In this document: piece after piece, positions 8,241 through 16,034 of the stretch
How the letters are laid out: every line of letters starts with the position of its first letter
How positions within the stretch are numbered: position 1 is the stretch's first letter
NCBI GenBank assembly: GCA_016879935.1
Contig: JAACJQ010000343.1
Location: 24,907 to 88,906, forward strand
Source of the DNA: Archangiaceae bacterium
GTDB taxonomy: Bacteria; Myxococcota; Myxococcia; Myxococcales; Myxococcaceae
Length of the DNA: 64,000 bases
Reading direction: 5' to 3'
Program-made: the position numbers and the translations under genes
The notes under the pieces: model-generated
What the model was told of the DNA's origin: nothing
Database searches by the model: none
Seen by the model: only the letters and a program-made list of their open reading frames with translations

Positions 8241-8397
8241 GCTCCCGGAATCGCGTCTGTGGTTACCTGCCTGCAGAGGACGCCGGGAGTGAAGAAGCCG
8301 CAAGGCGACTCCCGGGCGAATTCATTCTTCATGATGAGTCGTGTTCACCCGCGACGTGACATCGCGGAGATGGCTAGCCGAACGCGACTCCGGGAGC
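8241..8397 (-). ncRNA. Retron msr-msd cassette A (upstream copy)
   Basis: This is a second complete 157-nt cassette, about 90% identical to cassette B (about 16 mismatches and no indels by hand count). Its a1 is 8397-8383 and a2 is 8255-8241, pairing with one G-U. The candidate branching G is 8374 within TAGC. The msr stem CCGCGA/TCGCGG is identical and the second msr stem keeps pairing through a G-U. The msd stem differs in sequence but stays paired: relative to cassette B, one G-C pair replaces U-A, one C-G replaces G-C, and one G-C replaces G-U. Such compensatory change is strong evidence that both copies are structured RNAs under selection. It starts 12 nt after the HEAT gene stop. Confidence 0.85.
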
Positions 8398-8403
8398 CGC
8401 GGC

Positions 8404-8432
8404 ACCACATCAGGAGCGCGACGGGCCTTCAA
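8404..8432 (-). promoter_or_regulatory. Candidate promoter for ncRNA cassette A
   Basis: TTGAAG (8432-8427), a 17-bp spacer and TGTGGT (8409-8404) precede cassette A with the same geometry as for cassette B: a1 begins 7 nt downstream. The -35-like part lies inside the last codons of the HEAT gene, whose stop overlaps the spacer. Confidence 0.45.
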
Positions 8433-11112
8433 GCGGCGAACGAACCTGCGCGCGAAATCGGCGGTCCATCATTCGAACGTGCTCGCCATGCTTCCGCAGG
8501 GCGGCCTCGCGCTCCGCACTCAGTGGAACCGATTCCAGCACGTTGAGGTTCTCTTCGAGCTCGTCGAACGCGCGCGGGGCCGAAAGCACGGTCGCGACCG
8601 AAGGCCCGTGGAGTGCGAAGCGGTAACACTCCTCCGCCGTCGGGAGCGGAGCGGGCGGCACCACCCCGTCGACCTCACGAAGCAGCTGACCGTACGACGT
8701 CGTCGTGAACGCGATGACGGGAACGCCCTGCGCTTTCGCAGCCGGGAGCAGCCGTCGCTCCGCGCCGGGATGCGCGGCCGAGTAGCGCGTCATCACCACC
8801 GGCCAACGTCCACGCTCGAGCGCGTCGGCGCCGACGTCACGCAGGTGGGTCGAGAAGCCGAAGGTGTGAATGAGCCCTTCGTGGCGCAACTGCTCGAGCG
8901 TCTCGAGGTTCTCGTCAGACAACCGTGATGGCGAGCGCACCCAGAAGAGCAGGAAGACGTCGAGCGCATCTCTCCGGAGCAACCGCAGCTGGCGCGTGAC
9001 GTCCCGGCGTAGAGCCGCGCTCCCCGACTCGTAGCTGCCTGCGATGACCGAGAGCGGTGCCGCGGGCCGGTGCGAGAGGAAGCGCGTGAGCTCGCGTGAA
9101 TCGGGCTCCCAGAAGAATGACGTGACACCACGCTCGACGGCGGCGGCGTAGCCAGACGGATCCAGTCCGTTCGCGCCGGAGATCGTGAGTGACGAGACCT
9201 GTACGCCACCGAGCAGCCGAAGGTCTTTGCCGGGAGGAAGCGGTGCATGACGAGCAACCACCGGAGCACTCACCCGTCTCGTCGGCCTCAGCGCACGCAC
9301 CTCGGGGAAGGAGGCCAGCTGCTCGTCGGAGAAGAGGATGGTGAGCGCGAGCAGGTGTTCTCGAACGAGCGCGTCTTCATCGATTCTGCGCAACGCTTCA
9401 TCGAGCACCTGCAGCGCGCCCGCGTCTGCGCCCTTGAGCAAGAACGAATACGCCGTTCGCCGGAGCAGTGGATCTCGCTCTGTCGAGAGGAACGCCTTCA
9501 ACGACGCGTGCAGGTTCGAGAGATGCTCGATGGCGGCGACGAACGCCGAGCGCACGGCCTCCGATTCGTCACGCGAGAGCCCGAGCAGCGCCGGCAGCAG
9601 CTCGACGTCCTCAGGAGCGACGAGCGAGCAGGCCGTCACGCGAAGGTGCGCATCGGGTTGGTCGAGAAGTGCGTGGAACGCGGCACGTCGCTCGCCTGGT
9701 TTCAGCGACGCGCGGTGTTTGAGCAGCAACGCCGCAGCCGCCCGTCGCGTCGACGGATCGGGATCTGTCTTCACGACGGCCAGCGCGTGATGTGGCGTCA
9801 GCGCTGCCCGGCGATGCCATGGGTCCTCTGCGGTCCCAGCACGCTCGGCAACCGGCAGCCCCTCGATCGCGAGCGCTCCGGGGGCACCTTCGAGCGAAGC
9901 GCTCTCTCGCAGCACGTCGATTCTCTCGAGCGCACGAGCGGCGAGCACGCGCGCCACCGCCGTCGAAGGGCCGTTCAGAATCGTCTCCGCGATGGCCTTC
10001 AGGTCGGGTCGGCGAACCTGTTCCCACCAGCGAACGATCACCTCGAAGACGTCGGCATGCCGCATCGCCGCCACGACCAGCGCTTCGTTCGACGGGTCCG
10101 ACACGAGCGACACCGCAGCCGCGCCTCGAAGCGCCGGTGACTGGTGCGCCAGCAAGCCACGGAGCAGCTCGAGATCGTTCGACTCGCCTTGCTTCGCCAG
10201 CACCGCGCACGCGTACGCGGCCTGACCTGCTCCAATCGCTTTCGCCAGCACGCGCCGTGAGAGCTCAGCGTGATCGATCGGCATCGCCTCGAGACAAGCG
10301 ACCGCGGTGCGGGCCGCGTGAGGAACCCGAGGTTCATCCAGCCACGCGAGCACCAGCTCGGCGACGACGAGGTCCGCGTTTCGGGAGAGCCGCTTTCGAA
10401 CCGCCCAGCGCAGCGAGTCGTGCGGCTCTCCCAGCAGCGCGACCAGCGTCGTGCCGTCGACCTCGAGCGACGACCATTGCGCCGCCGTGACCGCAGGGTC
10501 GGCATCGAGGCCCGGCAACGTCGGCGTCGGAGCCGCTTCGTCGCCCTCGTCCGACAGCAGCCACGCAGCCGCGCCGCGCACGAGCGCCGACGGAGACGAC
10601 CGCAACGCCTCGAGTCGGGAGACGAGCCGACGATCGTTCCCCAATCGCCGCCACAACGACTGCGTCGCCGAGAGCCGCACCCGCCAGAACGGATCATCGA
10701 AGGCGGTGAGAATGACGTCGACGCTCTCGTCACTCGCCACCTGCGCCAGCGCCCGAATCACCGCGCGGCGAACCCACCAGGTGTCGTCGTCACGCAGCGC
10801 CTGACGCGCCACCGCCACCAACTCCACGGCGCGACGACGGCCCAGCGCATTCCATGCCGCTTCGCGCACCGACGGCCGTTCGTCACCAACGGCCTGCAGC
10901 AACCACGCAACGACGCGAGCATCGTCGACCTCCGCCAACCGTGGCGGCACGAGCGCACGAACGCCTGCGTCTTCGTCGAAGAGCAGCACCTCACGCAACG
11001 CGAAGAGATCGGCCGACGACGACGGCACGAGGCGCGTCACCGCCCGTTTACGAACCGCGACGGCGTCGTCGAACAACTCGAAGCGCACGAGTTCGTCGGG
11101 TCGCAGCGTCAT
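8410..11112 (-). CDS. HEAT-repeat protein fused to degenerate aldo/keto reductase domain
   Basis: This 900-residue protein has tandem HEAT-like helical repeats over about residues 1-620 (for example DPSTRRAAAALLLKHRA and DDPFWRVRLSATQSLWRR). A C-terminal aldo/keto-reductase-like domain follows at about 631-865, recognisable from LDVFLLFWVRSP, LRHEGLIHTFGFSTH and the terminal VLSAP...LEENL segment. The usual AKR catalytic Asp/Tyr, Lys and His positions appear replaced (SFFWEPDSRE instead of DTAxxYG; FWVRSP instead of HxP), so it may be a binding pseudoenzyme. No signal peptide. I prefer the ATG at 11112; a GTG at 11130 is possible. It ends 12 nt before ncRNA cassette A, so it may be the first gene of the retron operon. 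Confidence 0.75.
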   Translation of the reverse strand: MTLRPDELVRFELFDDAVAVRKRAVTRLVPSSSADLFALREVLLFDEDAGVRALVPPRLAEVDDARVVAWLLQAVGDERPSVREAAWNALGRRRAVELVAVARQALRDDDTWWVRRAVIRALAQVASDESVDVILTAFDDPFWRVRLSATQSLWRRLGNDRRLVSRLEALRSSPSALVRGAAAWLLSDEGDEAAPTPTLPGLDADPAVTAAQWSSLEVDGTTLVALLGEPHDSLRWAVRKRLSRNADLVVAELVLAWLDEPRVPHAARTAVACLEAMPIDHAELSRRVLAKAIGAGQAAYACAVLAKQGESNDLELLRGLLAHQSPALRGAAAVSLVSDPSNEALVVAAMRHADVFEVIVRWWEQVRRPDLKAIAETILNGPSTAVARVLAARALERIDVLRESASLEGAPGALAIEGLPVAERAGTAEDPWHRRAALTPHHALAVVKTDPDPSTRRAAAALLLKHRASLKPGERRAAFHALLDQPDAHLRVTACSLVAPEDVELLPALLGLSRDESEAVRSAFVAAIEHLSNLHASLKAFLSTERDPLLRRTAYSFLLKGADAGALQVLDEALRRIDEDALVREHLLALTILFSDEQLASFPEVRALRPTRRVSAPVVARHAPLPPGKDLRLLGGVQVSSLTISGANGLDPSGYAAAVERGVTSFFWEPDSRELTRFLSHRPAAPLSVIAGSYESGSAALRRDVTRQLRLLRRDALDVFLLFWVRSPSRLSDENLETLEQLRHEGLIHTFGFSTHLRDVGADALERGRWPVVMTRYSAAHPGAERRLLPAAKAQGVPVIAFTTTSYGQLLREVDGVVPPAPLPTAEECYRFALHGPSVATVLSAPRAFDELEENLNVLESVPLSAEREAALRKHGEHVRMMDRRFRAQVRSPLEGPSRS

Positions 11113-11186
11113 CGCCGTGAGATGTGCCACGCGCCTCGCGCGAAGAGAATCAGCGAATCACGAGCGCTGCGTCTACAGTGCGCGCC

Positions 11187-11852
11187 ATGCCCGACATGAT
11201 GGCCATCGTGAGCAAGGCGGTCTTCGAGAAGGAGCACCCTGGCGCGAAACCCGGCTCGACCCTGCCCATCGAGGTCTACCGCTCGACGCACAAGGCGTTC
11301 GAGAAGCTGAAGACGGGTGGCCGGCTCTTCCTCGTCACCGCGCGGCCCGACGATGTGCTCTGGCTCGTGGCCGTGCTCGACGGGCTCACCTTCGACGGCA
11401 AGCAGTGGAACTCGAAGCCCAACCGCACGCCCATCACCGACATCACGCCGCTCAAGGGCAGCCTCACGTTCGACTCGGGCAAGGGCATCACCGCGGCGCC
11501 CGGTCAGCTCGGCATGTCGCTGCAGACTCCGCGCGTGTTGACGCCGGCCGACGCTCAACTGCTCGGTGGAAGTGGCGCTGCCTCGGAGGGCGCACCGGCC
11601 AGCGCGACGCGAAACCTCACCGCGCACGAGCCCGTCACCGCCCTGCCCTGTCTGTGCAGCAAGTGCATCGCGAAGGCGCCCGAACGCGCGACCGCGAAAG
11701 ACATGAGCTTCTTCCGCATGTCGGCCGAAGCGCACGGCCGCACGCTGCACTTCTGGGTTCCCGACGAGCTGGCGGAGACGAAGCGCGCCGTGCAGCAGTC
11801 CGTCGCTGGAGCGATGCGCGTGAAGCTGAAGAAGGCGCGCGTCAGCCCTTGA
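11187..11852 (+). CDS. Hypothetical protein (MPDMMAIVSKAVFEK family)
   Basis: This 221-residue soluble protein begins MPDMMAIVSKAVFEKE and contains GGRLFLVTARPDDVLWLVAVLD, a pattern I associate with uncharacterised myxobacterial proteins that often sit near repeat-companion proteins. A CLCSKC motif near residue 152 could bind a metal. No signal peptide, membrane segment or enzymatic motif is seen. The ATG at 11187 gives a clean start. The gene is divergent from the HEAT gene across about 75 bp, which must hold both promoters, and its tail overlaps the OmpH-like gene by 11 bp. Function unknown; a link with the retron is possible but not shown. Confidence 0.7.
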   Translation: MPDMMAIVSKAVFEKEHPGAKPGSTLPIEVYRSTHKAFEKLKTGGRLFLVTARPDDVLWLVAVLDGLTFDGKQWNSKPNRTPITDITPLKGSLTFDSGKGITAAPGQLGMSLQTPRVLTPADAQLLGGSGAASEGAPASATRNLTAHEPVTALPCLCSKCIAKAPERATAKDMSFFRMSAEAHGRTLHFWVPDELAETKRAVQQSVAGAMRVKLKKARVSP

Positions 11853-12171
11853 GCGGGCCGCCGGCGTCGACCTTCGCGATGACTTCCTTCGTGAGGTCTT
11901 CGCCCGTCGACCACACCACGGCGCCCTTCTCGAGCACCGCGTCGAGCTTCTTCTGCTTGGCGAGCTCGGCAATAACCGGCTTCGCGCGGTCGATCACCTG
12001 CTGACGAAGGCTCGCCCGCTTCTGCTCGAGCTGCGCCAGCACCTCGCGCTTCTTGTCCTCGGGCTGCGACTTGGCGTCGGCCCACGTCTTCTCGAGCGCC
12101 TTCGCGGCGTCGGCGCCGACCTTGCTCGAATCCAGCAGCTGCGCGGTGTCGATGATTCCAATGGTGGCCAT
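11842..12171 (-). CDS. OmpH/Skp-like coiled-coil protein without signal peptide
   Basis: The 109-residue protein has the Skp/OmpH layout: a short beta strand start (ATIGIIDTAQLL), a long charged coiled-coil hairpin (KALEKTWADAKSQPEDKKRE to AKPVIAELAKQKKL), then VLEKGAVVWSTGEDLTKEVIAKVD, the typical C-terminal return strand and helix. Skp proteins are periplasmic holdase chaperones for outer-membrane proteins. Here I see no signal peptide at the Met at 12171; a longer in-frame start (MAAPYAEALEKIH...) lacks one too. Either export is unusual or the protein is cytoplasmic. It is divergent from the barrel-like gene at 12209, separated by only 37 bp. Confidence 0.7.
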   Translation of the reverse strand: MATIGIIDTAQLLDSSKVGADAAKALEKTWADAKSQPEDKKREVLAQLEQKRASLRQQVIDRAKPVIAELAKQKKLDAVLEKGAVVWSTGEDLTKEVIAKVDAGGPLKG

Positions 12172-12208
12172 ATGGATCTTTTCTAGTGCCTCGGCATAGG
12201 GTGCCGCC

Positions 12209-13318
12209 ATGCCCAATGTGTCTGGCCCGTCCGGCCCCCGTCCGCTCCCTGGTACTGGCTCCGTCTCGTCGACCACTCCGACTGCGCCTACCGCTCCGAC
12301 CACCCCCACCGAGACCACCCAGAGCACCGGTTGGGCTGCCGGCACTGGCAGCCGGGGCACGGTGAACCCGAACGTCGCGCCGCCGCCTCCGAGCGCCGCC
12401 GACGTGCAGGCGACGTTGCCGAACCCGGTGCGCCAGGCGGTGAACGCGAACATCGATCGCCTCAACTCGCGCATCGAGACGGCGCTCGGTCACGACGCGA
12501 TGAGCATGGCCCGGGGCCGCACTCCGGTTCGTGAAGGTGACGTGCTCACCGACGCGCAGCAGACCGAGCTCAAGAACGCCTCCATCGACTTCATGAAGGA
12601 CATGCCCATCGGCGCGCTCTCGCCCGAGATCGCCGGCGCGGTGCAGGAGCGCCTCTCGGCCGCTGGCATTCAGGTTCGCGACATCAACAGCACCAAGCTC
12701 GGCGACCTCGGCAACATCGGCGGCGACATCGCCAAAGACCTGCTGAAGGACCTCAAGCAGGACTCGCCCGCGGCGTTCTACGGCCTCGCGGCCGGCGCAG
12801 CGGTGGCGGCTGGCTACGCGGCGTACTCGGGCGGCAGCCAGAAGCTGCAGAAGCTCGGCATCAAGCCCGAGATCAAACAGAAGTTCTTCGACGACAAGCT
12901 CGAGGTGAAGCTGCGCGGTGACTGGCAGTCGCACTTCAAGGACTTCAAGGTCTCGGGCAGCGCCACGTACACGCAGCAGATCGACAACTGGAAGCTGTCG
13001 GGCTCCATCTCGGCCGACTCGACCGGCCTCACGGGCGCCGGCCTGCGCGCGCAGTACGACACGAGCACGCTCTCGGCGAACGCCTACGTCAACGCGAACC
13101 GCAACGGCCTCGAGAACGTGGGCGGCTCGGTCGTCTACCGGCCCAACGACAACTTCCGTCTCTCGGCGGGCGTCGATCACAACTTCCAGACCAACCGCAC
13201 CACAGCGAACGCGGAAGCAGCGTGGAAGGTGCGCGACAACGTCGACTTCGCGCTCTCGGCCAGCCACGACAGCCAGGGCGACTCGCGCATCGGCGCCGGC
13301 CTTCGCATCAGCTGGTAA
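12209..13318 (+). CDS. Hypothetical protein with beta-barrel-like C-terminus
   Basis: This 369-residue protein opens with a Pro/Thr/Ser-rich low-complexity region (residues 1-60). A helical part follows (about 70-190), then a hydrophobic small-residue helix (GLAAGAAVAAGYAAYSGG, about 192-209). The final 150 residues are alternating amphipathic strands (KVSGSATYTQQ, WKLSGSISAD, and so on) ending in Trp, as outer-membrane barrel proteins often do. No classical signal peptide is visible, so secretion is uncertain and the strands might form a cytoplasmic beta-structure instead. It is divergent from the OmpH-like gene and followed by a strong hairpin. Function unknown. Confidence 0.65.
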   Translation: MPNVSGPSGPRPLPGTGSVSSTTPTAPTAPTTPTETTQSTGWAAGTGSRGTVNPNVAPPPPSAADVQATLPNPVRQAVNANIDRLNSRIETALGHDAMSMARGRTPVREGDVLTDAQQTELKNASIDFMKDMPIGALSPEIAGAVQERLSAAGIQVRDINSTKLGDLGNIGGDIAKDLLKDLKQDSPAAFYGLAAGAAVAAGYAAYSGGSQKLQKLGIKPEIKQKFFDDKLEVKLRGDWQSHFKDFKVSGSATYTQQIDNWKLSGSISADSTGLTGAGLRAQYDTSTLSANAYVNANRNGLENVGGSVVYRPNDNFRLSAGVDHNFQTNRTTANAEAAWKVRDNVDFALSASHDSQGDSRIGAGLRISW

Positions 13319-13338
13319 CGCGAGCATCGAGTCGTGCA

Positions 13339-13367
13339 GCTGATCAGGCTGTAGCACCCTGATCAGC
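13339..13367 (+). terminator. Terminator-like hairpin after the 12209 gene
   Basis: A perfect 10-bp stem (GCTGATCAGG / CCTGATCAGC) with a 9-nt loop lies 21 bp after the stop at 13318. There is no T-run, so a rho-independent terminator is only tentative; it could also be a regulatory hairpin or protein site. Confidence 0.4.
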
Positions 13368-13507
13368 CGCCCACGAATCTCCACGGCGATCTGACGGCGT
13401 TGTCGTGGTGCCGGTCTCTCCTCTCAGTTACGGTGCCCGCCCGCACGTGGCCTGGGATCAGTTCGCGCTGATCCGGCAACAAGGGCCCGGGCCTCACGAG
13501 GAGTCAC
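13368..13507 (+). promoter_or_regulatory. Leader region of the 12-gene motor-like operon
   Basis: This 140-bp stretch carries no gene. It includes a 7-bp inverted repeat (GGATCAG/CTGATCC, 13455-13474) echoing the GATCAG core of the preceding hairpin, and a GAGG-type ribosome binding site just before the ATG at 13508. It must hold the operon promoter, but I see no convincing sigma-70 hexamers. Confidence 0.35.
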
Positions 13508-14236
13508 ATGGCTTTGCCGTTGCACCAGCGCCGGGCCGTGAAAATCGGTCTGGCCGCGGTGGCCATCGCGATGACGACGGGGTGCGTGACGGTCTACCAG
13601 CCGCTGGTGGGCCTGCAGCGGCCCATCGCGCTCGACCCTCAGACGCCGACGAACTTCACCGACAACACGCGCGTGCTGGTGCGGTGTCACCCGGGTGATG
13701 GCGTCGAGGCCGACGTGCTCTGCCGCAACGTGCGCAGCTCGCTGTCGAAGCAGGGCGCGACCGTCACCACCGAGGTCGTTCGTCCTTCTGGCAAGGTGGC
13801 CGCGCCAGACCGCATCGAGACGCCGCCGCAGTTCATCATCGACATCACCTCGAAGCTCATTCACCACGACGACAGCGCGCTGCTCTCGCTGCTTTGCATC
13901 GCCTCGTTCACCCTCATCCCCGCGGTCGAGGAGTGGACCTTCGGCCAGGAGATTCGCATTCGCGACGCGCAGGGTTTTCTGCTCGCGCAGCAGTCGTTTC
14001 AGGAGCGGTTCGTGGAGTCGTTCGGGCTCGGCGTCTGGGCCCTCAACGGCATCATCGACCTGCTGATCAGACCGAAGAGCGAACAGGTGACGGGCGACGG
14101 CTACAAAGAGGAGTTCACCCGCGACCTGCACGGGCACCTCGCGCAGCTGCTCTACAACGCGAAGGTGCGCGCACGCGTGATGAACAGCTTCGCGCCCGAG
14201 CCGAGCGCCGAGAAGCCGAAGGGTACCGCGCCATGA
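13508..14236 (+). CDS. Lipoprotein, first gene of the motor-like operon
   Basis: The 242-residue protein has a basic n-region (HQRRAVK), a hydrophobic core and the lipobox MTTGC with Cys26, so it is an outer-membrane lipoprotein. The mature part has two cysteines (VRCHPGD, DVLCRNV) in a segment NTRVLVRCHPGDGVEADVLC, then beta-rich sequence and a hydrophobic stretch LLSLLCIASFTLIPAVEEW near residue 130. I recognise no family. An AGGAG-like site precedes the ATG. Its stop overlaps the next start (ATGA). As the operon leader it probably belongs to the same envelope complex as the MotAB and FliG-like proteins downstream. Confidence 0.75.
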   Translation: MALPLHQRRAVKIGLAAVAIAMTTGCVTVYQPLVGLQRPIALDPQTPTNFTDNTRVLVRCHPGDGVEADVLCRNVRSSLSKQGATVTTEVVRPSGKVAAPDRIETPPQFIIDITSKLIHHDDSALLSLLCIASFTLIPAVEEWTFGQEIRIRDAQGFLLAQQSFQERFVESFGLGVWALNGIIDLLIRPKSEQVTGDGYKEEFTRDLHGHLAQLLYNAKVRARVMNSFAPEPSAEKPKGTAP

Positions 14237-14856
14237 ACCGCGCCCTTCTGCTCTGTGCGCTCAGCAGCTGCGCCATCGACACGCTGGCTTTCAAGACGAA
14301 GGCCGAGCGGCGAAACCTCGACTGCCAGCGGCTCTCCGACGTCGAGGCCGCCGCGCGCTACCCGGGCCAGGTGCCGCCGCCGCCGGCGAAGGAGCTCGCA
14401 GGTGGCGTCGGTGACGTGCTCGCGTGCTCGACGCGCTATCTGGAGACGGGGGAACGGCCGAACCGTGACGAGGCCATCCTCTCCAGCTTGTCGACGCAGG
14501 TGACCGAGCTCGCCGACAGCGCCGGCGCGATGGCGCCGCAGACGACGCGCTGGCACGTCGACGCCTTCTACCCGTCGCTGCCGGTCGCCCAGAAGATCGC
14601 CGTCGCCGCACGCACCACGCTGGCCCAGCGCGGCTTCATCGTCTCTGACCGCGTACCGACGCTCGCCGCCGGTGACGTCGCGTTCCTGGTCACGCTGCCG
14701 CAGAGCGAGGTCTACCGAATCGCGTGCGCCCGCTCGTTCGTGACCGAAGTGCTGGGCCCCGACGAGGCGCTGCTGGGGTTGATGATCGTCGACCCGAAGG
14801 AGACCCAGCTGCACGGTGGCGTCTGTCTTCGGGGCGAGTGGAGGTGGCTGCCGTGA
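14233..14856 (+). CDS. Hypothetical lipoprotein, operon gene 2
   Basis: The 207-residue protein starts at the ATG overlapping the upstream stop. MNRALLLCALSSC looks like a short lipoprotein signal with LSSC as lipobox and Cys13 as the modified residue. Four further cysteines occur in the mature part (DCQRL, LACSTR, IACARS, GVCLRG), possibly as two disulphides. The C-terminal half (VAQKIAVAARTTLAQRGF) has the alternation seen in small periplasmic alpha/beta domains. I do not recognise a family. The stop overlaps the next GTG start (GTGA). Confidence 0.7.
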   Translation: MNRALLLCALSSCAIDTLAFKTKAERRNLDCQRLSDVEAAARYPGQVPPPPAKELAGGVGDVLACSTRYLETGERPNRDEAILSSLSTQVTELADSAGAMAPQTTRWHVDAFYPSLPVAQKIAVAARTTLAQRGFIVSDRVPTLAAGDVAFLVTLPQSEVYRIACARSFVTEVLGPDEALLGLMIVDPKETQLHGGVCLRGEWRWLP

Positions 14857-16034
14857 GGGCCGCGCTCCTCTTCAGCCTCGTGTCGACGGTCGCCTTCGCG
14901 GAGGAGGTCGACCTGAACGCGAAACAGGTCGAGCTGCTGCGCGCCGAGGTCGCGAGCGACGTGCAGCTGCAGGCGGCCGAGCTCATCGACGAGCTCGTCT
15001 ACGGGTGGACCAAGGAGAGCCCCTTCGACGTCGACACGGGCGTGGTGCTGGCGGGGGTCTCGGTGCCGGTCTCGCTGGGCACCGGGCTCGAGGCGTACCT
15101 CGAGAACCACGTCGCCGGCCTCGTCGTGAAGAACCCGAAGACGCACGTGCAGTTCGTGCACTGCCCGGCGTGCTCGGCGTGGGTCGTTCACTCGGGCGCG
15201 AAGGGCACCGTGGTGACGCGCGGCTACGACGACCCCGAAGCGCTCGCGCAGGCAGGCATCTCGTCTGGCGCGAAGCACGCCCTCTTCCTCGACTTCGAAG
15301 CCGAAGGCGCCTCGCTCGTGCTGCGCGCGCGCATCACCACGCTCGAGCCGTCGCTGCGCATCGTCTCGGCGCGCACCTTGTCGACCGCGACCTCGACGCC
15401 CGCGATGCTCCGTGACGGCGCGAAGCTCACGAGCGTGGCCGAGGCCCGCAAGGAGTACCTCGACGCGCTCGGCGGCCGCGGCTTGTTCCTGGTGCCGGTG
15501 CGCGTCGGCATTCGCAACTACGCCTCGGGCACGCAGTCGACGACCAACGCGACGCCGTTTCTGTGGGTGAGCGCCGGCTTCGAGGCGGCCTTCACGCAGG
15601 CGCGCGCGTGGACGGCGAGCCTCAACGCCGCGTTCAGCTGGTTGCCGCAGTCGCACGTCGCCGTGATGGCGCAGGGTCGCATCTCGAGGCTGCTCACCGG
15701 CAGCGCGACGTCACTGACGTGGCCCGATCTCTACGCCTTCGTCGGCGCTGGCGTTCTCTTCGGCCAGGGGCGCGGCATGCTCATCTTCCGCACCAGCCAG
15801 AACCCCACCATCGACGAGATTCTCAACACGAGCACCAACAACGAGCCGCGCTCGACGCTGGGCATTCTCACCATCGGCGCAGAGCTGCGCGTGAAGAACC
15901 GCATCAGCCTCATCGCCTTCCTCGAGACGCTGCCGGCGCTCGAGAACGAAGACAACATCGGCACGTACGTCACGATTCCGCTCATCAACCTGCGCTTCCA
16001 GTCGTTCGGCGTGGAGGTGTCGTTCTGCTTCTGA
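14853..16034 (+). CDS. Outer-membrane beta-barrel-like protein, operon gene 3
   Basis: I place the start at the GTG overlapping the upstream stop (GTGA). It gives a good Sec signal peptide, MRAALLFSLVSTVAFA, cleaved before EEVDL; the longer reading frame upstream is antisense-like. The 393-residue product has a periplasmic N-terminal domain with a CPACSAW motif (about residue 107) and a C-terminal half of alternating strands (about 210-393) ending FGVEVSFCF, a barrel-like end. It shares its overall plan with the next gene, so the two may be distant paralogues or partners in the outer membrane. Function unknown beyond the operon context. Confidence 0.7.
   Translation: MRAALLFSLVSTVAFAEEVDLNAKQVELLRAEVASDVQLQAAELIDELVYGWTKESPFDVDTGVVLAGVSVPVSLGTGLEAYLENHVAGLVVKNPKTHVQFVHCPACSAWVVHSGAKGTVVTRGYDDPEALAQAGISSGAKHALFLDFEAEGASLVLRARITTLEPSLRIVSARTLSTATSTPAMLRDGAKLTSVAEARKEYLDALGGRGLFLVPVRVGIRNYASGTQSTTNATPFLWVSAGFEAAFTQARAWTASLNAAFSWLPQSHVAVMAQGRISRLLTGSATSLTWPDLYAFVGAGVLFGQGRGMLIFRTSQNPTIDEILNTSTNNEPRSTLGILTIGAELRVKNRISLIAFLETLPALENEDNIGTYVTIPLINLRFQSFGVEVSFCF

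Larger units (their letters stand above)
8042..8409 (-). repeat. 169-bp direct tandem repeat, offset 199 bp
   Basis: Two direct copies (8241-8409 and 8042-8210) are offset by exactly 199 bp. Each contains the -10-like TGTGGT and one full retron ncRNA cassette. The 30 bp between copies are unrelated to either. Together they fill nearly all of 8021-8409, the only stretch over 300 bp in the window without a protein gene. Short reading frames across it exist only because it is GC-rich and repeated. Confidence 0.9.

Noticed and set aside
8042..8409. CRISPR array or phage attachment-site repeat
   Set aside because: Only two copies, 169 bp long, each with full retron RNA structure and a cognate RT gene next to them; no spacers, no integrase.
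8090..8546. Short plus-strand frames in the retron leader, giving the same MFTRDVTSRRWLAE peptide twice
   Set aside because: The repeated peptide is only the translation of the duplicated ncRNA in the wrong strand; compensatory changes preserve RNA pairing, not protein.
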